A stretch of DNA of 61,022 bases, taken from Pseudoxanthomonas beigongshangi. GTDB taxonomy: Bacteria > Pseudomonadota > Gammaproteobacteria > Xanthomonadales > Xanthomonadaceae. The notes under the pieces are model-generated. The model was not told the DNA's origin, did no database searches, and worked only from the letters and a program-made list of their open reading frames with translations. Both the position numbers and the translations under genes were made by a program. Below, piece by piece: positions 17,016-24,672 of this stretch. Numbering within the stretch: position 1 is the first letter of the stretch; every line of letters starts with the position of its first letter. Location of the stretch: positions 1 through 61,022 of the forward strand of contig NZ_JADHDV010000022.1 in the NCBI RefSeq assembly GCF_016820515.1, in the 5' to 3' direction.

Positions 17016-17134
17016 GCCCCCATCCCAGCCTTCCCCCGTAAACGGGGAAGGGGCTTTCCTGACGTACTTGTTTTCCTGTCAACGGAAACAGTGCTGCCCC
17101 CTCCCCCGCGAGCGGGGGAGGGCTGGGGCGGGGG
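17016..17134. repeat. CCTTCCCC hairpin repeat, copy 2 (large inverted element)
   Basis: Outer arms CCCCCATCCCAGCC (from about 17017) and GGGCTGGGGCGGGGG (to 17134) are inverted, enclosing CTTCCCC/GGGGAAG near 17030-17050 and the 11-bp stem CCCTCCCCCGC/GCGGGGGAGGG at 17099-17122 with a 2-base loop. It is the main content of the 359-base gene-free stretch 16920-17278. The rest (17135-17278) shows no feature beyond the AAAAGG ribosome site of the next gene. Confidence 0.6.
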
Positions 17135-17278
17135 CAGACCGGCACCATGACAGCGGCCGACCGGAACCAGGTATCGAACGTTGATGCGCCTGCCCGGTTC
17201 ACAAGGATGATGTGATACGGCGCCGCATGCGTCACTCGGTGGCTGACGCGGTCCGCCCACATGCGGTAAAAGGTGCCG

Positions 17279-17692
17279 GTGAACAATGACACGCCGCCGC
17301 CGGCTTCCTCGCGACGCTTCCGCTGGGCGTGGTGGCTGCTGGCCTACGCCAGCCTGGGCACGGGCATCCTGGGTATCTTCGTGCCGGGGCTGCCAACCAC
17401 GGTCTTCATCCTGATCGCGGCCTATGCGGCGTCGCGCGGTTCGGATCGCCTGCACCACTACCTGCTGTCGCATCCCCGCTTCGGGCCGATGATCCGCGAC
17501 TGGCAGGCCCACGGCGCGGTGTCGCGCCGGGCCAAGTGGGCGGCGACCTGGACGATGCTGGCCTCCGCGCTGATCCTGCTGGCGGTGATGCTGATCGCCG
17601 GATCCCACCGGCTGTGGATGGTGTTGCTGCCGATTGGCTGCATGGCGGCGGTGGGGACCTGGCTGTGGCGCCGCCCGGAACCGCCGCGCTGA
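17279..17692 (+). CDS. DUF454 (YbaN-type) inner-membrane protein
   Basis: The 137-residue product matches the short YbaN/DUF454 family. It has a first helix and loop AWWLLAYASLGTGILGIFVPGLPTTVFILIAAYAASRGSDRLHHYLL, the conserved PRFGPMIRDWQAHGAVSRRAK, and two further helices ending in a basic tail. Three or four membrane helices are expected; function is not established. The start is probably GTG at 17279, because the AAAAGG site at 17267-17272 is correctly spaced for it and lies against the alternative GTG at 17273. It stands just before lptM-dapF but a separate -10-like box precedes lptM. Confidence 0.85.
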   Translation: MNNDTPPPASSRRFRWAWWLLAYASLGTGILGIFVPGLPTTVFILIAAYAASRGSDRLHHYLLSHPRFGPMIRDWQAHGAVSRRAKWAATWTMLASALILLAVMLIAGSHRLWMVLLPIGCMAAVGTWLWRRPEPPR

Positions 17693-17719
17693 CGCCATTC
17701 CGATTCATCCCCGGCTGGC

Positions 17720-17725
17720 TATACT
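17720..17725 (+). promoter_or_regulatory. -10-like hexamer close to lptM start
   Basis: TATACT ends 7 bases before the lptM ATG at 17733; no ribosome site fits between. It probably drives the lptM-dapF-DUF484 unit. Confidence 0.5.
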
Positions 17726-17732
17726 GCGCCGC

Positions 17733-17981
17733 ATGAACCGATCGCTCCGTCTGCTGTCCGCCGCCATCGCCATGGCGCTCCTCGCCGCCTGCGGCGCCAA
17801 GGGTCCGCTGTTCCTGCCGGAGAAGCCGGCGCCGGAGACCGAGATCCCGGCCGAAGCGCCGGTCGAGCCGGCTGCCGAAGGCACCGAAACCGCGCCGGCC
17901 GATTCGACGGATTCGACCGACACGGCGACGCCGCCCGCCGAACCCACCGCGGAGCCGGCCAACCCGCCCAGCACGCCATGA
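17733..17981 (+). CDS. lptM: LptM-like lipoprotein (YifL family)
   Basis: The 82-residue lipoprotein has signal [20 protein letters not shown] and the family's diagnostic [13 protein letters not shown] right after the lipidated Cys. In E. coli LptM (YifL) stabilises the LPS translocon LptD/LptE and helps its disulphide maturation at the outer membrane. The remainder is a disordered Pro/Ala/Glu/Thr-rich tail. It overlaps dapF by ATGA, and lptM upstream of dapF is also the arrangement in E. coli, which supports the call. The tail length varies in the family, so only the N-terminal 30 residues carry the assignment. Confidence 0.85.
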   Translation: MNRSLRLLSAAIAMALLAACGAKGPLFLPEKPAPETEIPAEAPVEPAAEGTETAPADSTDSTDTATPPAEPTAEPANPPSTP

Positions 17982-18838
17982 GCGCACGGCCTCCGGCCTC
18001 GGCGATGATTTCCTTCACCAAGATGCACGGCGCGGGCAACGACTTCGTCGTGCTCGATCTGCGCGGCGACATCCCGCCTCCGGGGCCCGAACTGGCCGCG
18101 CGCCTGGCCGATCGCCACTTCGGCGTCGGCTGCGACCAGATCCTGACCATCGAGCCGCCGCGCAGCGCCGGCGCGGTGGCGTCCTACCGGATCTGGAATT
18201 CGGACGGCTCCACCTCGCAGCAGTGCGGCAACGGCGCGCGCTGCGTGGCGGCCTGGCTGGTACGCGACGGTGTCGCCAGCGGCGAGCGCTTCCGGGTCGA
18301 CAGTCCGCTGACCACGCACGACGTGGAACACCTGGGCGGCGATCGTTATGCCATCGCCATGGGGGTGCCGCAGTTCGTGCCGGCGCTGATTCCGCTCGCC
18401 GGGTTCGAACAGGTGCTGGACGAGTACGACGTGCGGTTGGACGAGGACCTGCGGCTGCGTTTCGGCGCGGTGTCGATGGGCAACCCGCATGCGGTCGTCG
18501 AGGTGCCCTCGGTGGCCGACGCGCCGGTGCTGAAGGTCGGCCCTGCCTTGCAGCAGTCGACGTGGTTTCCGGAGTCGGTCAACGTCGGTTTCGCCGAGGT
18601 GGTCGCGCGTGACCGCATCCGCCTGCGCGTCTACGAGCGCGGCGTCGGCGAGACCCTGGCCTGCGGCAGCGGCGCCTGCGCCGCGGCGGTGGTGCTGATG
18701 AAGCGTGGTCGCATCGATCGCGACGCGACGGTATCGCTGCCGGGCGGCGATCTGCACATCCAATGGCCGGCGGACGATGCCGAAGTGGTGATGTCCGGCC
18801 CGACCGCATTCGTATTCGAAGGGGAATGGAACGCATGA
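17978..18838 (+). CDS. dapF: Diaminopimelate epimerase
   Basis: DapF converts LL- to meso-diaminopimelate, the precursor of lysine and the cross-linking residue of peptidoglycan. The 286-residue length fits. Both active-site Cys are visible: QQCGNGARC (near 85) and [11 protein letters not shown] (near 230), along with [14 protein letters not shown] at the N-terminus and [10 protein letters not shown]. The start at 17978 overlaps lptM by ATGA, implying translational coupling; an alternative ATG at 18005 would give a closer match to the usual MxFTKMHG start. The stop overlaps the DUF484 start by ATGA. Confidence 0.97.
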   Translation: MSARPPASAMISFTKMHGAGNDFVVLDLRGDIPPPGPELAARLADRHFGVGCDQILTIEPPRSAGAVASYRIWNSDGSTSQQCGNGARCVAAWLVRDGVASGERFRVDSPLTTHDVEHLGGDRYAIAMGVPQFVPALIPLAGFEQVLDEYDVRLDEDLRLRFGAVSMGNPHAVVEVPSVADAPVLKVGPALQQSTWFPESVNVGFAEVVARDRIRLRVYERGVGETLACGSGACAAAVVLMKRGRIDRDATVSLPGGDLHIQWPADDAEVVMSGPTAFVFEGEWNA

Positions 18839-19506
18839 ACGAGAACGAGAAGCTGGGTGCCCACGAAATCGCCGCCTGGCTGCGCCGCCACCCCACCTTC
18901 CTGAAGCAGTTCCCGGACCTGGCGCTGAGCATGGTGGTGCCGCGCGACGATGGTCGCACCGCCTCGCTGGCCAGCTACCAGCTGGAAGTGCTGCGCGACA
19001 AGAACCGCGAGTTGTCCAAGCGCCTGAACGATCTGTTCGCCAACGCGCAGGAAAACGAGCGGCTGGCGGTGCGCACGCACCAGCTGACCCTGTCGTTGCT
19101 CAAGCAGAACAGCGCCGCCGACACCCTGCGCGCGATGGCCGCCTCGCTGGCCGAGGACTTCAACGGCGACCGCGTCAGCATCGTGCTGCTCAAGCCGGTG
19201 GCCGGCCTGGAAGGGGCGGAATGGTTGCAGGTGATTGCCGAAGGCAACGCCATCCTGGCGCCGTTCCGCGATTGCCTGAAGGACGGCGAGCCGATCTGTG
19301 GCCGCCTGCAGCCGGAAAAGAACGTCGTGCTATACGCCGCCCGTGCCGAGGAAGTGCAGTCTTCCGCCCTGCTGCCCTTGCCGGGCGTGGGCCTGGTGGC
19401 GGTCGGCAGCCTGGACGGCAACCGTTTCTACCCGGGCATGGGCACGCTGTTCCTGCGCATGATGGGCGAGGCGCTGACCACGGCACTGAAACGGTTCGAG
19501 GGCTGA
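18835..19506 (+). CDS. DUF484 family protein (YigA-like)
   Basis: The 223-residue protein starts [33 protein letters not shown], the DUF484 signature, followed by a coiled-coil ([28 protein letters not shown]) and a GAF-like domain to the end. In E. coli the homologue YigA lies between dapF and xerC exactly as here. The function is unknown; the fold suggests a sensor or scaffold. ATGA overlap with dapF makes it part of the same translational unit. Confidence 0.9.
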   Translation: MNENEKLGAHEIAAWLRRHPTFLKQFPDLALSMVVPRDDGRTASLASYQLEVLRDKNRELSKRLNDLFANAQENERLAVRTHQLTLSLLKQNSAADTLRAMAASLAEDFNGDRVSIVLLKPVAGLEGAEWLQVIAEGNAILAPFRDCLKDGEPICGRLQPEKNVVLYAARAEEVQSSALLPLPGVGLVAVGSLDGNRFYPGMGTLFLRMMGEALTTALKRFEG

Positions 19507-19599
19507 GGACCAAGGCGTCCCGGCGCCTCGTCCAACTCTCCGATCCGTCATTCCGGCGTATGCTGGAATCCATTGCGCGGGACGCTGGCGCGGCAGTCG

Positions 19600-20556
19600 A
19601 TGAGCAGGAACCGTCAACACAAGTCGGATATCGAGCCCGCACCGGCAACTCGCCAGGGCGAAGCCGGTCTTGACGAACCGGTCGGTGTCGTCGAGGAATT
19701 CCTTGCCCACCTGCAGGTCGAGCGGCGCATGTCCGCGCATACGCTGGATGCCTATCGCCGCGACCTGACCGCGCTCGCGGGGTGGTCCACGGAGCAGGGC
19801 GCCGACGTGATCGGCCTGCACACCGAGCAACTGCGCAGCTTCGTCGCCAGCGAGCACCGGCGCGGGTTGTCGCCCAAGAGTCTGCAACGCCGACTGTCGG
19901 CCTGCCGCAGCTTCTATCAATGGCTGTTGAAGCACGGGCGCATCGCCGCCAGCCCAGCCGCCGCACTGCGCGCACCCAAGGCGCCGCGCAAGCTGCCGCA
20001 GGTGCTGGACGCCGACGAGGCGACGCGACTGGTGGAAGTGCCGACCGACGTGCCGCTGGGCCTGCGCGATCGCGCGTTGCTGGAACTGTTCTATTCCTCC
20101 GGCCTGCGCCTGAGCGAGCTGTGCGCGCTGCGCTGGCGCGATCTGGATCTGGCTTCCGGCTTCGTGACCGTGCTTGGCAAGGGCAGCAAGGAGCGCAAGG
20201 TGCCGGTCGGCTCCCACGCGCGCAACGCGCTGGAGGCGTGGCGCGCCGAACAGGGCGGCACCAGCGAGGCGCATGTGTTTCCCGGTCGCGGCGGCGGCCC
20301 GATTTCCCAGCGCGCCGTGCAGATCCGGCTCAAGCAGCTGGCGCAGCGCCAGGGCCTGTTCAAGCACGTGCACCCGCACATGCTGCGGCACAGTTTCGCC
20401 AGCCATATCCTGGAATCCTCCGGCGACCTGCGCGGCGTGCAGGAACTGCTCGGCCACGCCGACATCGCCACCACCCAGATCTACACGCATCTGGATTTCC
20501 AGCATCTGGCGAAGGTGTATGACGCGGCGCATCCGAGGGCGAAGCGGAAGCGGTGA
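19600..20556 (+). CDS. xerC: Tyrosine recombinase XerC
   Basis: XerC with XerD resolves chromosome dimers at dif. The 318-residue protein has the N-terminal core-binding domain ([30 protein letters not shown]) and the catalytic domain with Arg in SSGLRLSEL, Lys in [12 protein letters not shown], HxxR in [12 protein letters not shown], His in [17 protein letters not shown] with the nucleophilic Tyr in QIYTH. The start ATG at 19600 has no strong ribosome site; a TTG at 19573 is a possible earlier start. It follows DUF484 by 93 bases, as in the conserved dapF cluster. Distinguishing XerC from XerD rests on this context. Confidence 0.92.
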   Translation: MSRNRQHKSDIEPAPATRQGEAGLDEPVGVVEEFLAHLQVERRMSAHTLDAYRRDLTALAGWSTEQGADVIGLHTEQLRSFVASEHRRGLSPKSLQRRLSACRSFYQWLLKHGRIAASPAAALRAPKAPRKLPQVLDADEATRLVEVPTDVPLGLRDRALLELFYSSGLRLSELCALRWRDLDLASGFVTVLGKGSKERKVPVGSHARNALEAWRAEQGGTSEAHVFPGRGGGPISQRAVQIRLKQLAQRQGLFKHVHPHMLRHSFASHILESSGDLRGVQELLGHADIATTQIYTHLDFQHLAKVYDAAHPRAKRKR

Positions 20557-20634
20557 GCTTGGCCTCCGCTTTTGCCGGCCATTTCACGATGAAAATTGAT
20601 TGAAAAATAGGTTTTGTCGAAATGGATGTGCGTC

Positions 20635-20931
20635 ATGAGCGGGATGAAAATGCAGATATGGATCATCCTCATGGCCGCCGACTTGGTGGTGTATTACGCC
20701 GCCTGGTTTTATGGCTGGAAGCGGCTAGGTAAAGTCGCGCTGGACGAAAGAGCACGATTGCAAGTACCCAATCCCTGGCGGGATTTCTCATACGAACTGC
20801 TTGCATTCACGGCTTCACGTGTTTTCCTGCGTATCACGGATGCGAGAGCCAGACGGGCATTCGGGCTGACATTGGTGATGACACCAGTTCCCATCGCGCT
20901 GGTTGTCGGATTCTGGATTGCTGTTTCCTGA
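20635..20931 (+). CDS. Orphan small membrane protein, compositionally atypical
   Basis: I recognise no family. The 98-residue product has a first hydrophobic helix (IWIILMAADLVVYYAAWFYGW), a basic central segment with PNPWRDFSYELLAF, and a second helix (LTLVMTPVPIALVVGFWIAVS). Codon use is much less GC-rich at third positions than the neighbours. The gene sits between xerC and hslV, which are normally adjacent in relatives, so it looks inserted. The start is uncertain: ATG at 20635 was chosen, but ATG at 20626 or TTG at 20614 are in frame and no clear ribosome site helps. Confidence 0.55.
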   Translation: MSGMKMQIWIILMAADLVVYYAAWFYGWKRLGKVALDERARLQVPNPWRDFSYELLAFTASRVFLRITDARARRAFGLTLVMTPVPIALVVGFWIAVS

Positions 20932-21058
20932 GCAGCTCGCCGGGGCGGCGCTTTGGCATCATGGGGTGGGAACGGGCTGGGTGCGCGCGGTGCCTATGAC
21001 AGGCAATCGCGGCAACCCTGGACAGGATCTGAGGCGACGCCCTTCCCCAAAAGTCACG

Positions 21059-21086
21059 CTTGATCCGCCTCCGGGCGTCCCCACCT
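21059..21086 (+). promoter_or_regulatory. Heat-shock (RpoH/sigma-32-like) promoter of hslVU
   Basis: CTTGAT at 21059-21064, preceded by GTCACG, is followed after 14 bases by CCCCACCT at 21079-21086. This closely fits the E. coli sigma-32 consensus (CTTGAA, 13-17 bases, CCCCATNT). Transcription would begin near 21093, 19 bases before hslV, whose GGAGG ribosome site is included. Confidence 0.6.
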
Positions 21087-21111
21087 CAGGGAGAACCCCC
21101 CGGAGGCCTCC

Positions 21112-21663
21112 ATGGACCCAAGCCAGAATCCCAACGTGTTCCACGCCACCACCATTATCTCGGTCCGCCGCGACGGTCATGTCGCCGTGGCCGGTGACGG
21201 GCAGGTGACGCTGGGGCATACCGTCATGAAAGGCAATGCGCGCAAGGTGCGCCGGCTGGGCCGTGATGGCCAGGTGCTGGCCGGCTTCGCGGGTGCCGCC
21301 GCCGACGCCTTCACCCTGTTCGAACTGTTCGAGGCCAAGCTGGAGAAGCACGGCCAGTTGCAGCGTGCCGCCGTGGAGCTGGCCAAGGATTGGCGCACCG
21401 AGCGCCGCCTCGGCAAGCTCGAAGCACTGCTGGCGGTGGCCGACAAGGAAACCTCGCTGATCATCAGTGGCACCGGCGATGTCATCGAGCCGGAGGACGG
21501 CATCATCGCGATTGGTTCGGGCGGTTCCTACGCGTTGTCCGCTGCGCGCGCGCTGCTGGCGCACACCCAGCTCGATGCGAAGTCGATTGCGGTCGAGGCG
21601 CTGAACATCGCGGGCGATATCTGTATCTATACCAATCGCAACGTGGTGGTTGAAGAGCTCTAG
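21112..21663 (+). CDS. hslV: ATP-dependent protease peptidase subunit HslV
   Basis: HslV forms the dodecameric threonine protease of the HslUV complex that degrades misfolded and regulatory proteins in the cytoplasm. The 183-residue protein contains the processing site [26 protein letters not shown], in which the catalytic Thr becomes N-terminal after removal of [12 protein letters not shown], and [15 protein letters not shown] near the end of the proteasome beta fold. The leader before the Thr is a few residues longer than in E. coli. A GGAGG site lies directly upstream. It is followed by hslU after 104 bases that hold a heptamer hairpin. Confidence 0.97.
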   Translation: MDPSQNPNVFHATTIISVRRDGHVAVAGDGQVTLGHTVMKGNARKVRRLGRDGQVLAGFAGAAADAFTLFELFEAKLEKHGQLQRAAVELAKDWRTERRLGKLEALLAVADKETSLIISGTGDVIEPEDGIIAIGSGGSYALSAARALLAHTQLDAKSIAVEALNIAGDICIYTNRNVVVEEL

Positions 21664-21665
21664 TT

Positions 21666-21769
21666 CCGGGATTGGGGATTCGGGATTGGGGATTCGCGGA
21701 AGCGGGTCCGGATCCTGGTCCTCCCGTCCTCTTTCATTCCCTGTTTCCCACGAATCACGAATCCCCAAT
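21666..21769. repeat. GGGATTS heptamer hairpin between hslV and hslU
   Basis: The left arm (21666-21694) is four GGGATT(G/C) heptamers plus GGGATT and is identical over 29 bases to the left arm at 42681-42709. The right arm (about 21753-21769) AATCACGAATCCCCAAT pairs with 21671-21687 at 16 of 17 positions. The hslU start codon ATG (21768) lies at the outer end of the right arm. Confidence 0.75.
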
Positions 21770-23132
21770 GGCCAATCTCGAATCTTCCACCATGACCCCG
21801 CGCGAGATCGTGCAGGAGCTGGACCGGCATATCGTCGGCCAGCATTCGGCCAAGCGCGCGGTCGCCATCGCGCTGCGCAACCGCTGGCGCCGCATGCAGT
21901 TGCCCGAGGCGCTGCGCAATGAAGTGATGCCCAAGAACATCCTGCTGATCGGCCCCACCGGCGTCGGCAAAACCGAAATCGCGCGCCGGCTGGCGACGCT
22001 GGCGAACGCGCCGTTCGTCAAGGTCGAAGCGACCCGTTTCACCGAGGTCGGCTATGTCGGCAAGGATGTCGAGCAGATCGTGCGCGATCTGGCCGACACC
22101 GCGGTCAAGATGTATCGCGAGCAGGCCAAGGTGCGCGTGCGCACCCAGGCCGAGGAGCGCGCCGAGGATCGCATCCTGGACGCGCTGCTGCCGCGCCGCA
22201 GCGTCGGCGTCGGCTTCGATCCGGAAGCCGCGCGCAACGAGCCGTCGGCGCAGGACAACGACACCCGCATCAAGTTCCGCAAGATGCTGCGCAACGGCGA
22301 GCTGGACGACCGCGAGATCGAGCTGGAGCTGGCCGCCAATGTCGGCGTGGACATCATGACCCCGCCGGGCATGGAAGAGATGGGCCAGCAGCTGCGCCAG
22401 ATGTTCTCCAACCTGGGCGGCGCCAAGACCCACAAGCGCACCGTGACCATCAAGGCCGCGCGTCCGCAGCTGATCGAGGACGAGGCCGCCAAGCTGGTCA
22501 ACGAGGACGATATCCGCACCGCGGCCATCGAAGCCTGCGAGCAGAACGGCATCGTCTTCATCGACGAGATCGACAAGGTCGCCAAGCGCGGTGACAACAT
22601 CGGCGGTGGCGACGTCAGCCGCGAGGGCGTGCAGCGCGATCTGCTGCCGCTGGTGGAAGGCTCCAACGTCAGCACCAAGTACGGCACGGTCAAGACCGAC
22701 CACATCCTGTTCATCGCCTCCGGCGCGTTCCACCTGGCCAAGCCCAGCGATCTGATTCCGGAGCTGCAGGGGCGTTTCCCGATCCGGGTGGAGCTGTCGG
22801 CGCTGTCCAAGCAGGATTTCATCCGCATCCTGACCGAGCCCAAGGCGGCGCTGACCAAGCAGTACGTCGAGCTGATGAAGACCGAGGGCGTGGCGCTGGA
22901 CTTCAGCGACGACGCCGTCGATCGCCTTGCCGAGATCGCCGCGCAGGTCAACGAGCGCCAGGAAAACATCGGCGCGCGCCGCCTGCACACCGTGCTGGAA
23001 CGCCTGCTCGATACCCTGAGCTACGAAGCCCCCGACCGCGACGGCCAGGCCGTGTCCATCAACCGCGACTACGTCGACTCGCACCTGGGCGAACTGGTGC
23101 AGGATCCGGATCTGAGCCGGTACATCCTGTAA
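21768..23132 (+). CDS. hslU: ATP-dependent protease ATPase subunit HslU
   Basis: HslU is the hexameric AAA+ unfoldase partner of HslV. The 454-residue protein shows [23 protein letters not shown] at the N-terminus, Walker A GPTGVGKT at 62-69, the pore loop region [18 protein letters not shown], the intermediate domain (about 110-230), Walker B in [10 protein letters not shown], and the C-terminal tail DLSRYIL that inserts into HslV. The ATG at 21768 (MANLESSTM) or the Met nine residues later are both possible; there is no good ribosome site, and the hairpin just upstream could influence translation. Length is usual for the family. Confidence 0.97.
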   Translation: MANLESSTMTPREIVQELDRHIVGQHSAKRAVAIALRNRWRRMQLPEALRNEVMPKNILLIGPTGVGKTEIARRLATLANAPFVKVEATRFTEVGYVGKDVEQIVRDLADTAVKMYREQAKVRVRTQAEERAEDRILDALLPRRSVGVGFDPEAARNEPSAQDNDTRIKFRKMLRNGELDDREIELELAANVGVDIMTPPGMEEMGQQLRQMFSNLGGAKTHKRTVTIKAARPQLIEDEAAKLVNEDDIRTAAIEACEQNGIVFIDEIDKVAKRGDNIGGGDVSREGVQRDLLPLVEGSNVSTKYGTVKTDHILFIASGAFHLAKPSDLIPELQGRFPIRVELSALSKQDFIRILTEPKAALTKQYVELMKTEGVALDFSDDAVDRLAEIAAQVNERQENIGARRLHTVLERLLDTLSYEAPDRDGQAVSINRDYVDSHLGELVQDPDLSRYIL

Positions 23133-23175
23133 CTACGTGAATCGCCGTCGTTCGCGGCGGCCTGGCGATTTTCGG

Positions 23176-23207
23176 AACGGGCGGTGCGGATGCGCCGCCC
23201 GTTTTCG
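23176..23207 (+). terminator. Rho-independent terminator after hslU
   Basis: AACGGGCGGTGC (23176-23187) pairs with GCGCCGCCCGTT (23192-23203) with one G-U pair, followed by TTTCGTT. The T-run is short, so efficiency is uncertain. Confidence 0.6.
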
Positions 23208-23239
23208 TTCGTGGAACCCGGAACCTGGAGACGAACCCG

Positions 23240-23929
23240 TCAGCCGGCCGTCCGCGCCGCCTCGTCGATCAATCCGGCCACCGCCGCGGCCTGCGAGGCC
23301 AGCGAGGCGTGGCTGGCATCCAGCGCCAGCAGCGCGCGCGGATTCATTCGTTCGGCCATGTGCTTCTGGTTGTCGGGATGGATCATGCGGTCCTGAGTCG
23401 AGAGCTGATACCAACTGGGTTTTTTCTTCCAGGCCGGTGCGGTGACGGTGTCGCCGAAGGTACTCGCCAACGGTGCTTTCTGCGCTATCGCCATGACCAG
23501 TGCGTCGTCGGCATCCAGATCCTGGCAGAAGCTCTCGTGGAATTTGTCGTACCGGATCCACAGATAGCCGTCGCTGTCGGGTGCGAGGTTGGCGATCGCG
23601 GCGGGTGGATGCGCCTGGCTGATGCCGCCCGGGCTTTCGCCCGCATCCGGGGCGAAAGCGGCGATGTAGACCAAGCCGGCGACGTTGGGCTGGTCGCCAG
23701 CCTCGGTGATCACCGCGCCGCCGTAGGAATGCCCGACCAGCAGCACGGGGCCGGGCTGCTGGGCGACCATCTTGCGGGTGCGTTCGGCGTCGTCGGCCAG
23801 CGAGGTGAGCGGGAGTTCGACCGCGCGGATGCGACCGTGCCCCTTGCGCGAGAGTTCCAGGATGACGTTCCGCCAGTGCGCCGCGCCGCCCCAGAAACCA
23901 TGGACCAGGACGAGGGTGGGTGTGCTCAT
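23240..23929 (-). CDS. Alpha/beta hydrolase (haloalkane/esterase-like small form)
   Basis: The 229-residue protein has the oxyanion-loop motif LVLVHGFWGGAAHW, nucleophile elbow GHSYGG (Ser near 75), and a late His in LDASHASLASQ. These match the small secreted-or-cytoplasmic alpha/beta hydrolase family seen in plant methylesterases and many Proteobacteria. No signal peptide is present. The ATG at 23929 is supported by AAGGGAG upstream; a longer frame to 24064 is not conserved. The substrate is unknown. It stands alone between hslU and the cytosine deaminase gene, both regions with no obvious partner. Confidence 0.85.
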   Translation of the reverse strand: MSTPTLVLVHGFWGGAAHWRNVILELSRKGHGRIRAVELPLTSLADDAERTRKMVAQQPGPVLLVGHSYGGAVITEAGDQPNVAGLVYIAAFAPDAGESPGGISQAHPPAAIANLAPDSDGYLWIRYDKFHESFCQDLDADDALVMAIAQKAPLASTFGDTVTAPAWKKKPSWYQLSTQDRMIHPDNQKHMAERMNPRALLALDASHASLASQAAAVAGLIDEAARTAG

Positions 23930-24106
23930 GAGCCGACTCCCTTGATTGAGTGGTGTTGCCCGATGACACCGTGGCCCGGCCATGGCCGAGACGAACTGGA
24001 CTATGGCAGGCCGATCGTTCATTCCGGGTCTGCATCCGGTGTCGCCCCGATGACGCCGCGGCAATGCCGGGTGGCCGCCCGGGGACGGCCGGGCCGCGGG
24101 CGGCCC

Positions 24107-24556
24107 TCAATCCTCGCCGATGTCCTCGTTCCACACCTCGGGGTTGGCGCGGATGTAGTCGCCGAGCAGGGCGATGCATTCCTCGCTGCGCAGGTCGATG
24201 ACGTTGACGCCGCTCTCGCGCAGCCAGTCGATGCCGCCGCGGAAGTTCACCGATTCGCCCACCACCACCGTGCCGATGTTGAACTGGCGCACCAGCCCGC
24301 TGCAGTACCAGCACGGTGCCAGGGTGGTGACCATGATGGTGTCCCGGTAGCGGCGCTGGCGTCCGGCCTTGCGGAAGGCATCGGTCTCGCCGTGCACGGA
24401 GGGATCGTTCTCCTGGATGCGGCGGTTGTGGCCGCAGCCGAGCAGGCGACCGTCGTCGTGGTACAGCGCCGCGCCGATCGGGATGCCGCCTTCGGCCAGG
24501 CCTTGGCGGGCTTCGGTGATGGCGGTCTCAAGCAATGCGCGATAGTCGATGAACAT
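24107..24556 (-). CDS. Cytosine deaminase-type nucleobase deaminase (yeast FCY1-like)
   Basis: The 149-residue protein has the zinc site HGETDAF (His-x-Glu) and PCWYCSGLV (PCxxC) of the CDA fold. The surrounding sequence follows yeast cytosine deaminase rather than bacterial CodA or TadA: GLAEGGIPIGAALYHDDGRLLG, TIMVTTLAPCWYC, VVGESVNFRGGIDWLRESG and the C-terminal WNEDIGED, which in yeast closes over the active site. It should turn cytosine (or related bases) into uracil in pyrimidine salvage. It is divergent from the metalloprotease gene with 116 bases between. The start is chosen at ATG 24556 by family length. Confidence 0.88.
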   Translation of the reverse strand: MFIDYRALLETAITEARQGLAEGGIPIGAALYHDDGRLLGCGHNRRIQENDPSVHGETDAFRKAGRQRRYRDTIMVTTLAPCWYCSGLVRQFNIGTVVVGESVNFRGGIDWLRESGVNVIDLRSEECIALLGDYIRANPEVWNEDIGED

Positions 24557-24672
24557 GGACGATTCCGGGTGGCGGGCAGGGCGTGATACTGCCATGCTCG
24601 GAGGCCGGAACGGGCGTGGGGTCCCGCTCCGCCCCGGCTGCGGCCGGGTCACCGGCGACAAGGGGAGAAGCC

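Noticed and set aside
17135-17278. A small gene between the repeat and the DUF454 gene
   Set aside because: The only open frames there run across the repeat or antisense to DUF454 and lack ribosome sites and recognisable composition.
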